A stretch of 64,000 nucleotides of DNA, from positions 109,819 to 173,818 of the forward strand of contig CAVQBP010000015.1 in assembly GCA_963710745.1 (NCBI GenBank), read 5' to 3'. Positions 42,842 through 50,522 of this stretch are shown here, piece by piece. How positions within the stretch are numbered: the first letter of the stretch is position 1; each line of letters begins with the position of its first letter. A program made the translations under genes and the position numbers. This DNA is from CAVQBP01 sp963710745. GTDB taxonomy: Bacteria > Bacteroidota > Ignavibacteria > Ignavibacteriales > Ignavibacteriaceae. Under the pieces are notes generated by a model. The model worked only from the letters and a program-made list of their open reading frames with translations, was not told the origin of the DNA and did no database searches.

Positions 42842-44290
42842 TTACCCGACACTTCCTTCCAGACTGATGCTCAGCAATTTTTGAGCTTCTACAGCAAACT
42901 CCATTGGAAGTTCTTTGAAAACTTCTTTACAATATCCGTTCACAATTAATCCAATCGCATCTTCGGTAGAGATTCCTCTCTGGTTTAGATAAAAAATTTG
43001 ATCCTCGCCGATTTTAGAAGTTGTTGCTTCATGTTCTATTTGAGCAGATGGATTATTTATTTCAAGATAAGGGAAAGTATGAGCACCGCACTTATCGCCG
43101 ATAAGTAATGAATCACATTGTGAAAAATTCCTTGCACCGCCGGCTTTCTTTAAAATTTTTACTAAACCTCTGTAGCTGTTATTGCTTTTTCCGGCAGAAA
43201 TACCTTTTGAAATAATAGTACTTTTTGTATTCTTTCCAATGTGAATCATCTTGGTTCCTGTATCCGCCTGCTGATAATTATTAGTTACAGCAACCGAATA
43301 AAATTCACCAATCGAATTATCACCTTGAAGAATACAACCCGGATATTTCCATGTAATTGCAGAACCGGTTTCAACTTGTGTCCACGATATTTTTGAATTA
43401 ACTCCTCTGCAGGCACCGCGTTTTGTTACGAAATTATAAATACCGCCTTTGCCGTTTTTATCTCCTGCATACCAGTTTTGAACAGTTGAATATTTTATTT
43501 GAGCATTATCAAGTGCAACTAGTTCTACTACAGCAGCGTGCAGCTGATTTTCATCTCTCATTGGAGCGGTACAGCCTTCAAGATAACTGACATAAGAACC
43601 TTCATCAGCAATAATTAAAGTCCTTTCAAATTGTCCGGTATTGGCAGCGTTTATCCTGAAATAAGTTGAAAGCTCCATTGGACAGCGGACACCCTTTGGA
43701 ATATATACAAAGGAGCCGTCGCTGAAAACAGCCGAATTAAGAGATGCAAAAAAATTATCTGTATAAGGAACTACGCTCCCAAGATATTTTTTTACCAGAT
43801 CAGGATGATTTTTAATTGCTTCAGAAATCGAGCAGAATATAATCCCATGCTCTGAAAGAGTTTTCTTAAATGTTGTTGCAACTGATACACTATCAAAAAC
43901 AGCATCTACTGCTACTCCTGATAATCTTTTTTGCTCTTCCAATGAAATGCCCAGCTTTTCAAAAGTTTTCCGTAATTCCGGATCAACTTCATCAAGACTA
44001 TCTAATTGCGGTTTTTTCTTTGGAGCCGAATAATAAGAAATAGACTGATAATCAATAGGCGGATAATTTACATTTGACCAATGAGGTTCTTTCATTTTCA
44101 TCCATTGACGGTAAGCCTTCAGTCTCCATTCCAGCATCCATTCAGGTTCATTTTTCTTTTGTGAAAGCTGCTTTATTATATCTTCGTTTAAACCATTCGG
44201 CAGACTTTCGGCTTCGATATCAGTTACAAATCCGTATTTATACTCTTTATTCGCTAATTCTTCAATTGTGCCTATTTCGGTAGTACTCAT
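42842..44290 (-). CDS. sufB: Fe-S cluster scaffold subunit SufB
   Basis: The main scaffold subunit on which clusters are built. At 482 residues it has the family features: WMLEWRLKAYRQWMKMKEPHW near residue 52, GVRCPMELSTYFRINAANTGQFERTLIIAD near 200, and the C-terminal LIGDKCGAHTFPYLEINNPSAQIEHEATTSKI with the conserved cysteine and histidine. The ATG at 44290 has a good GGGAGA ribosome-binding site. It is the first gene of the nine-gene suf operon (sufB, C, D, S, U, T-like, bacilliredoxin, VOC, Rrf2). A strong promoter and dyad lie upstream. Confidence 0.97.
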   Translation of the reverse strand: MSTTEIGTIEELANKEYKYGFVTDIEAESLPNGLNEDIIKQLSQKKNEPEWMLEWRLKAYRQWMKMKEPHWSNVNYPPIDYQSISYYSAPKKKPQLDSLDEVDPELRKTFEKLGISLEEQKRLSGVAVDAVFDSVSVATTFKKTLSEHGIIFCSISEAIKNHPDLVKKYLGSVVPYTDNFFASLNSAVFSDGSFVYIPKGVRCPMELSTYFRINAANTGQFERTLIIADEGSYVSYLEGCTAPMRDENQLHAAVVELVALDNAQIKYSTVQNWYAGDKNGKGGIYNFVTKRGACRGVNSKISWTQVETGSAITWKYPGCILQGDNSIGEFYSVAVTNNYQQADTGTKMIHIGKNTKSTIISKGISAGKSNNSYRGLVKILKKAGGARNFSQCDSLLIGDKCGAHTFPYLEINNPSAQIEHEATTSKIGEDQIFYLNQRGISTEDAIGLIVNGYCKEVFKELPMEFAVEAQKLLSISLEGSVG

Positions 44291-44332
44291 TAAATCTCCC
44301 GGATTAAACTATAACCTTAAAAATTTACAATT

Positions 44333-44363
44333 CAAACCTAAACAATCTATACAAATTTGTCAA
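44333..44363 (-). promoter_or_regulatory. Promoter of the suf operon
   Basis: On the minus strand, TTGACA (44358-44363) and TAGGTT (44335-44340) are separated by 17 bases. The -10 region reads TAGGTTTG, which also fits the TAnnTTTG consensus of Bacteroidota promoters. It lies about 43 bases before the sufB ATG. This is the best promoter match I found in the window. Confidence 0.65.
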
Positions 44364-44369
44364 GATTGT
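44342..44369. promoter_or_regulatory. Candidate operator: 28-bp dyad over the suf promoter
   Basis: The outer arms ACAATCT (44342-44348) and AGATTGT (44363-44369) are perfect inverted copies, and the centre ACAAATTTGT (44351-44360) is itself a palindrome. Only the two dinucleotides between arms and centre break the symmetry. The dyad covers the -35 box and most of the spacer, so a bound protein would block RNA polymerase. Its length suits an Rrf2-family dimer, and the operon encodes one at 36788-37270. Confidence 0.65.
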
Positions 44370-44518
44370 AAAAGATGACATTTTTAATAATTATACGCAT
44401 TTTTACCCACATCACTAAATTTAGGTTGATAACAATTAATTGTTTTTGACTATATTATTAGGTTAATTTGTAAAATATTTTAAATTAAAGTTTACAGGTA
44501 TTTTAGGCGAAAAGTGAA

Positions 44519-45604
44519 GTGGAAGAAAAAAACCAAATAAAAAAGGATGAATCCCGTGAAAACTCGGGGGAATCTTCAAAAAGCGGATCAGCAGAAACAA
44601 ATAGAAAATCAAATTTCCGCAGTAAAAGAGGGTACTACAACAAGCGGTACCGGTCAAAATATCCGCGCGGAAAAAGTGATGATAAAAAAATATCAATAGT
44701 TATTCCTTTATATAATGAAGAAGAATCTTTGATACCTTTATCACATGAAATCAGGAAAGCCTTGTATGACGTCAGGTATGTCTGGGAAGTTATTTTTGTT
44801 GATGATGGAAGTAAAGACAAATCTCTTGAAGTTATACACGAAATCTGCAATAAAGATAAAAGATTCAAATACGTAAGCTTTCGAAAGAATTATGGCAAAT
44901 CGGCAGCGCTGCAGGTTGGTTTTAGACATATTAGCGGTGATATTGTTATTACTATGGATGCTGATCTGCAGGATGATCCGCATGAAATTCCAAACCTGAT
45001 TAATAAGCTTAATGAAGGATTTGATTTGGTCTCAGGCTGGAAAAAGAAAAGAATGGATCCTTTTATAAAAAGGAAATCATCAAAATTTTTCAACTTTATT
45101 ACTCGCTTATTGTCAGGTATAAAAATTCATGATTTTAATTGCGGATTAAAGGCATACAAAAGAGAAGTCGTCGATAGTATTAAAGTTTATGGAGAATTGC
45201 ATCGTTATATGCCGGTCTTGGCTGATTGGCAGGGATATACGATTTCCGAAATTGAAGTAATGCATCATCCTAGAAGATATGGAAAAACAAAATTCGGAAT
45301 TTCCCGTTTCTTTAAGGGATTTATTGATCTGATTACCGTCATCTTTACTACCAGATATATAAAGCGGCCAATGCATCTGTTCGGATTTTTGGGAGCATTA
45401 TCCTTCTTGGTTGGTTTGATCGTAAGCATATATCTTACAATTGATTGGATAAACGGCCATTATTTGAGCAACAGGCCGATGCTGTTTTTAGGCATGCTTT
45501 TAATTATTGTCGGTGTTCAATTCTTTTCGGTTGGACTGCTTGGGGAAATGATGGTTAACAACTTTATGGATGAAAAGGAATATGAAATAAAAGAAAAAGG
45601 ATAA
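44519..45604 (+). CDS. Polyprenyl-phosphate glycosyltransferase (GT2; DPM1/CsbB-like)
   Basis: A 361-residue membrane-bound GT2 that likely transfers a sugar from a nucleotide donor to polyprenyl phosphate. The GT-A core starts ISIVIPLYNEEESL near residue 59, with VIFVDDGSKDKS, then the metal motif TMDADLQDDP near 146, and two C-terminal helices (residues about 285-305 and 320-345) as in CsbB, GtrB and ArnC. An unusual extension of about 57 residues precedes the core, rich in lysine, arginine, serine and glutamate. The start is GTG; a later start cannot be excluded. It opens a plus-strand glycan locus and is divergent from sufB. Confidence 0.88.
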   Translation: MEEKNQIKKDESRENSGESSKSGSAETNRKSNFRSKRGYYNKRYRSKYPRGKSDDKKISIVIPLYNEEESLIPLSHEIRKALYDVRYVWEVIFVDDGSKDKSLEVIHEICNKDKRFKYVSFRKNYGKSAALQVGFRHISGDIVITMDADLQDDPHEIPNLINKLNEGFDLVSGWKKKRMDPFIKRKSSKFFNFITRLLSGIKIHDFNCGLKAYKREVVDSIKVYGELHRYMPVLADWQGYTISEIEVMHHPRRYGKTKFGISRFFKGFIDLITVIFTTRYIKRPMHLFGFLGALSFLVGLIVSIYLTIDWINGHYLSNRPMLFLGMLLIIVGVQFFSVGLLGEMMVNNFMDEKEYEIKEKG

Positions 45605-45651
45605 TGCATTCTAAAGCTCATGTTTCTCTAAATTCCTCATTATAAACACTT

Positions 45652-46743
45652 ATGAAATTATCAGATATTAAATTTGACTGCCGTTATTTTAGAGGAGATA
45701 TTCCATGCAAACCTAATAAAAACTATGGTGTTCACTGTATTGATGAAGATGGCAAAGATTGTAACTATTATGCTCCGACAAAAGAAAAGATTTTGATAAT
45801 CAAGCTTGGAGCAATTGGTGACGTTATTAGGACTACTCCGATTCTGGAATCCCTCAAAAAACAATATCCTGATGCGAAGATTTACTGGTTGACATATACT
45901 CCGTCAATTGTTCCCGGGAATGTAGATGTTATTTTAAAATTTAATAATGAAAGCATAACATTCCTGGATGAAGTCGATTTTGATATAATCTTTAATCTTG
46001 ATAAAGACAAAGAAGCCTGCGCTCTGATTAATAAACTTTCGTCCAAAGTTAAAAAAGGATTTATCCTTAAAAACGATACTCCTTATCCTGCTGATGAAGA
46101 TGCGGTTCATAAATATTTTACTGGAATTTTTGATGATATAAGTCTTCAGAATAAAAAAAATTATATAGATGAAATATTTGAAATATGCGGTTTTAAATTC
46201 AGCGGTGAAAAATATATTCTCTCATCATTTCCGCAATATGAATCAGAATGGAATGTAGATAAATCAAAAAAAGTTATCGGCTTAAATACTGGCTGCGGCG
46301 GACGATGGACCTCCCGTTTGTGGGCAGAAGAAAATTGGATAAATCTTGCAAAAAACTTAATTGAAAAAGGTTATGAAGTTGTTTTCCTCGGAGGAGAACA
46401 GGAAAATAAAAAGAATAAATATTTTGCTGAAAAGACAGGCGGGAAATACTTCGGCCACTTTCATCTAGAAAAATTTATAAATCTTGTCGCTCAATGTGAT
46501 ATGGTAGTTACAGGTGTAACTATGGCTATGCACATTACGCTGGGGCTCGGAAAGAAAATTGTATTATTTAATAATATCTTTAATCCTTACGAATTCGAAC
46601 TTTTTGGATTAGGAGAAATTATTCAGCCAAGCAAAGAATGTAAGTGTTTTTACAAGCCGGTTTGTGTTAATGATGAATATAAGTGTATGGAATATATCGA
46701 AATTGATCGGGTTGTAAAAACAATTGATAAACTTTTTTCATAA
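45652..46743 (+). CDS. Glycosyltransferase family 9 (heptosyltransferase-like) with cysteine-rich ends
   Basis: A 363-residue GT-B enzyme. The GT9 core starts ILIIKLGAIGDVIRTTPILESL near residue 44 and has the C-terminal GLNTGCGGRWTSRLWAEENW and LVAQCDMVVTGVTMAMHI segments of heptosyltransferases. Before the core is a short region with four cysteines (CRYFRGDIPCKPNKNYGVHC and a fourth near residue 34), and the tail has four more (CKCFYKPVCVNDEYKC); together they may bind metal. The sugar is not known. Its stop overlaps or abuts the start of the next GT4 gene (46744), so they are co-translated. Confidence 0.88.
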   Translation: MKLSDIKFDCRYFRGDIPCKPNKNYGVHCIDEDGKDCNYYAPTKEKILIIKLGAIGDVIRTTPILESLKKQYPDAKIYWLTYTPSIVPGNVDVILKFNNESITFLDEVDFDIIFNLDKDKEACALINKLSSKVKKGFILKNDTPYPADEDAVHKYFTGIFDDISLQNKKNYIDEIFEICGFKFSGEKYILSSFPQYESEWNVDKSKKVIGLNTGCGGRWTSRLWAEENWINLAKNLIEKGYEVVFLGGEQENKKNKYFAEKTGGKYFGHFHLEKFINLVAQCDMVVTGVTMAMHITLGLGKKIVLFNNIFNPYEFELFGLGEIIQPSKECKCFYKPVCVNDEYKCMEYIEIDRVVKTIDKLFS

Positions 46744-47865
46744 ATGAAAATAACTATCCTTTCAACTGCCTTTCCTCTGCGAGGAGGAATTGCACATTTT
46801 GTCGGATTGCTTTTTAATGAGTTGAGAAAAGATCATGAAACTGACATAATAACCTTTAAAAGGCAGTACCCATCGATTTTTTTCCCCGGAAAATCACAGA
46901 TTGAATCCGGTGATACTGTTGAAAAAATTCCTACATCTGTTTTAGTTGATTCTATAAATCCTTTAAACTGGATAAAAGTAGGATTAAAAATAAAAAAAGA
47001 ATCTCCCGATCTTTTAATCTATAAATACTGGATGCCTTTTTTTGCTCCTTGTTTTGGAACAATATCAAGAATTGCAAAAAAAAATAAAAAAACAAAAATC
47101 CTGGTGATTTGTGATAATGTAATTCCTCATGAAAGTAAACCCGGGGATAGAACATTAACAAAATATTTTTTTGGAGCTGCTGATTTTTTTGTTGTCTTAT
47201 CTAAAAAAGTTCAGCAGGATTTATTGAACCTGATGCCCGGGGCAAAGAACAAATTTTTATCTCATCCCGTTTATTCTGTCTTTGGTGATTCAGTAGAGAA
47301 ATCAACTGCTAAAAAACATTTAAACATATATGAAGAAAATACAATTTTGTTTTTTGGATTTATAAGAGATTATAAAGGTCTTGATAATCTCCTTGAATCC
47401 GTTGCTTTACTAAAAGACAAAATTAATTTGAAATTGATTGTTGCAGGTGAGTTTTACAGTAATGAAGATAAATACAAAAAGTTAATTGAAAAACTTGGTA
47501 TCAAAGATGAACTTTTTCTGCTGACAGACTTTATTCCGACTTCAGAAGTAAAATATTATTTCTCGGCATGTGATGCTGTAATTCTTCCTTATAAAGATGC
47601 CACTCAAAGCGGTATTGTGCAGATTGCTATGAACTTCAGGAAACCTGTAATTGCAACAAATGTAGGCGGTCTTGCAGAAGTAATTAAGGATAGTAAAACA
47701 GGTTTTATAATTGAAAAAGAAAATCCCCGGATTTTGGCAGAAACAATATTAAAATTTTATGCCGAAAAAAAGGAAGAAGAATTTGTAGTAAATATTGAAA
47801 ATGAGCTTGAAAAATATTCATGGAAAAAATTTGTGGACGGGATATTGGAATTAGTAAATTCATAA
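46744..47865 (+). CDS. Glycosyltransferase family 4
   Basis: A 373-residue GT-B enzyme. The N-terminus MKITILSTAFPLRGGIAHFV has the glycine-rich loop. The C-terminal domain starts near residue 198 (ILFFGFIRDYKGLDNLLESV) and holds the donor site in PYKDATQSGIVQIAMNFRKPVIATNVGGLAE near residue 278, where the usual first glutamate of the EX7E motif is replaced. It follows the GT9 gene with no gap. The adjacent 87-base interval has a long inverted repeat (47870-47927). Confidence 0.87.
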   Translation: MKITILSTAFPLRGGIAHFVGLLFNELRKDHETDIITFKRQYPSIFFPGKSQIESGDTVEKIPTSVLVDSINPLNWIKVGLKIKKESPDLLIYKYWMPFFAPCFGTISRIAKKNKKTKILVICDNVIPHESKPGDRTLTKYFFGAADFFVVLSKKVQQDLLNLMPGAKNKFLSHPVYSVFGDSVEKSTAKKHLNIYEENTILFFGFIRDYKGLDNLLESVALLKDKINLKLIVAGEFYSNEDKYKKLIEKLGIKDELFLLTDFIPTSEVKYYFSACDAVILPYKDATQSGIVQIAMNFRKPVIATNVGGLAEVIKDSKTGFIIEKENPRILAETILKFYAEKKEEEFVVNIENELEKYSWKKFVDGILELVNS

Positions 47866-47869
47866 TATT

Positions 47870-47927
47870 GTTTAACTGCTAAATTGTTAAATTGCTAATC
47901 AAAATTTTAACAATTTGACGATTAAAC
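47870..47927. repeat. Long imperfect inverted repeat (GTTTAA...TTAAAC)
   Basis: The left arm starts at 47870 (GTTTAA, then AAATTGTTAAA at 47881-47891). The right arm has TTTTAACAATTT and ends ATTAAAC at 47927. The arms pair at about 18 of 22 positions around a 13-base loop. It fills the gap between the GT4 gene and the yfhO-like gene. Confidence 0.6.
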
Positions 47928-47952
47928 ATTTTAGCTATGTAAGGGAACATAA

Positions 47953-50511
47953 ATGTCCAAAACAAATAGAAGAACAAAAACACAAAAGAAAGCTGCAAAA
48001 GAAACTTTCTTTTCTAAATTTAATTTGGAAGAATTTATTCCTCATAAATATCACATACTTGCTGCAATACTGGTTATCTTTATTCTTTTTTTAATCTTTT
48101 TAAACCCCCTGTATTTCGGAGATAGAACTTTCCAGGCTGGCGATATAATGACCAGCAAAAGTATTGAACCATATGTTCAAAATCATGACTCCGGTTATAC
48201 ATTATGGGATCCTTATATTTTTTGCGGTATGCCGGCTTACGCTATAGGTACAGCGGTAAAATGGTTCAATTTAATTTATCTTGGGATTTATTCTGTTAAA
48301 GAAGTCTTTAAAGGGATCTTTTCAGTGGAATATGCCCAATGGACTCTTTATTTAATAATACTTGGAATTACAACTTTCTTTCTCGTTAAATATTTAACTA
48401 AAAATACTCTTGTAAGTTTATTTTCTGCTGTATCAACATCTTTTAGTATGGGGATTATTGTGTTCCTTTTTATCGGTCATGTAACTAAGCTTGCTGGTTT
48501 AGCCTTCTACCCTTTAATTTTTTTGATACTGCTGAAGTTTCAAAACAAAATCCGGTTAATCGATATTTTAATTCTCATAATTACACTTCAGCTATCGATT
48601 CAAAGTTTTCATGTTCAAATAATTTTCTATACTCTCTTTGCGGTGACAATCTATTTTATTTATTTCTTTATAAGAGCACTGGTTAAAAAGGAAACAGAAA
48701 ACAGGAACAATATATTAAAATCAGCAGGCGTATTTATTTTCTCTTTAATTATAGCTCTTTTAATGCAATCGGATAACATAACCCAGATATACGAATATAC
48801 ACCATATTCAACACGGGGAACTGAAAGTATCTTAGATAAAACAAGCGGAAAAGTAGAACAAAATACATCTGAATACTATAAGTATCATACAGACTGGTCT
48901 TTTTCTCCGGGAGAGGTTTTAACTTTTATTGTTCCCTCGTATTACGGATTTGGTTATTCAGAATATAACGGCCCTTTAACAAATAATCAGTCTGTAAGAG
49001 TAAATACTTATTTCGGACAAATGCCTTTTGTTGATGTTGCTGTAGGTTATATGGGGATAATTGTATTTGTTCTTGCTCTATTCGGAATTTTTACCAGGTG
49101 GAAAGATCCGTTCGTACAGTTTTTAACAATACTTTCGGGGATTGCATTAATCATATCATTCGGGAAAAATTTCCCTGTGTTATTTGATTTACTTTTTTAT
49201 AACCTGCCGGGATTTAACAAATTCAGGGTGCCTTCTATGATTTTAGTTTTAATACAGGTTAGCATTCCTGTATTAGCTGGTCTTGGCCTGATGAGAATTA
49301 TTTCGCTCAGAAATGAAAATAATGAGAAATTAAAAAAAGTTGTGAAAAATTTAGCAATCGGATTCTCAGCGGTTTTTGTTCTTTCGTTATTGCTGAATGG
49401 GGCTGTTACCGGCTGGTTTGCCGGCAGAGTTAATGATTATGCTGCATCAATTCAGCAGACACAGCCGAGAATGGCACAGCAGTTCAATGCGCTTGCTGAT
49501 TACAGTGCAGGGATGTTCTCAGGCGACCTTCTGTTTGCTTTTGCATTTTTAGCTTTAACATTTTGGACTGCTGTCGGGTATATAAATATGAAGATCAGCG
49601 GAGATATACTGACAATTATTATTATATTGATGACAGTAATCGATCTTTGGAGAATTGATGCGAGAGGGGAAGATTATATTAATAACCCTGATTTGAAAAA
49701 TCTTTTTACACAACCGGATTATATAACTGCAATTAAAGATCAGAATGATAAAGAACCATTCAGAATTTTAAATTTAAAACAGGACGGCTCTTATGGTTCT
49801 TTTAATAATAATGCAAATTACAATGCATATTTCCTGCTGGAAGACTTTTATGGTTATTCTGCCATTAAACCCCGTTCTTACCAGGATATAATTGATGTAA
49901 TAGGACCTGCAAATCCTACTTTATGGAGAATGCTGAATGTTAAATACCTTGTAACAGATAAACAGATCAACTTTAAAGGATTTTCTTTAATTCATCATTC
50001 GGACAAAGAATTAATTTATAAATATGAAGATGCGCTGTCGAGGGTATATTTTGTTGATAGCGTTGGAATAGATACCGGTATGAATCTTTTGAACAAAATA
50101 AAGAATTTATCCTTCGATCCGAAAAAAATAGCTTTTACTGATAAGCAAATTAATGTCGATTTATCGGATTCAACAGCTTATTCAAAAATAGTTGAATATA
50201 AAGACGAATTAATAAAAGTTGAAGCAAATGCATCCGGAAATAACTTTTTGTTTTTAGGTGATACATATCTTCCTTATGGATGGAAAGCCAGCATCGATGG
50301 GAATAAAACAAAAATATATAAAGCAGATTACGGCTTTATGGGGATAATTGTACCCAAAGGCAAACATACTGTTGAATTTACATATGCACCGGAGAGTTTT
50401 TATATAAGCAAGTATATAGTGTTGATCTTTAGTTACTTTGTGATAATCGGATTGATTGTAACAATAATTTTTAATTCAAGAAAGAAGAATAACTCTGTCT
50501 CTCAGTCATAA
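47953..50511 (+). CDS. YfhO-family membrane protein (GT-C-like glycosyltransferase)
   Basis: An 852-residue multi-spanning membrane protein with a basic cytoplasmic start, then roughly twelve helices, and a soluble C-terminal domain before a final helix near residue 830. The YfhO features are present: GDIMTSKSIEPYVQNHDSGYTLWDPYIFCGMPAYA near residue 62, LLYNLPGFNKFRVPSMI-like segments near 415, and the YLVTDKQ/GLVVPKGKHTVEFTYAPESF pattern near the end. In Firmicutes, YfhO acts with a CsbB-type polyprenyl-phosphate transferase to glycosylate lipoteichoic acid. This locus has both partners, so a similar extracytoplasmic sugar transfer is likely. The acceptor is unknown. Confidence 0.87.
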   Translation: MSKTNRRTKTQKKAAKETFFSKFNLEEFIPHKYHILAAILVIFILFLIFLNPLYFGDRTFQAGDIMTSKSIEPYVQNHDSGYTLWDPYIFCGMPAYAIGTAVKWFNLIYLGIYSVKEVFKGIFSVEYAQWTLYLIILGITTFFLVKYLTKNTLVSLFSAVSTSFSMGIIVFLFIGHVTKLAGLAFYPLIFLILLKFQNKIRLIDILILIITLQLSIQSFHVQIIFYTLFAVTIYFIYFFIRALVKKETENRNNILKSAGVFIFSLIIALLMQSDNITQIYEYTPYSTRGTESILDKTSGKVEQNTSEYYKYHTDWSFSPGEVLTFIVPSYYGFGYSEYNGPLTNNQSVRVNTYFGQMPFVDVAVGYMGIIVFVLALFGIFTRWKDPFVQFLTILSGIALIISFGKNFPVLFDLLFYNLPGFNKFRVPSMILVLIQVSIPVLAGLGLMRIISLRNENNEKLKKVVKNLAIGFSAVFVLSLLLNGAVTGWFAGRVNDYAASIQQTQPRMAQQFNALADYSAGMFSGDLLFAFAFLALTFWTAVGYINMKISGDILTIIIILMTVIDLWRIDARGEDYINNPDLKNLFTQPDYITAIKDQNDKEPFRILNLKQDGSYGSFNNNANYNAYFLLEDFYGYSAIKPRSYQDIIDVIGPANPTLWRMLNVKYLVTDKQINFKGFSLIHHSDKELIYKYEDALSRVYFVDSVGIDTGMNLLNKIKNLSFDPKKIAFTDKQINVDLSDSTAYSKIVEYKDELIKVEANASGNNFLFLGDTYLPYGWKASIDGNKTKIYKADYGFMGIIVPKGKHTVEFTYAPESFYISKYIVLIFSYFVIIGLIVTIIFNSRKKNNSVSQS

Positions 50512-50522
50512 CATTATTAGAA

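Noticed and set aside
44446..44476. Plus-strand TTGACT/TAAAAT promoter for the GT2 gene at 44519
   Set aside because: The spacing is 19 bases and the match is weak compared with the suf promoter on the other strand. A promoter must be here, but I cannot fix its position.
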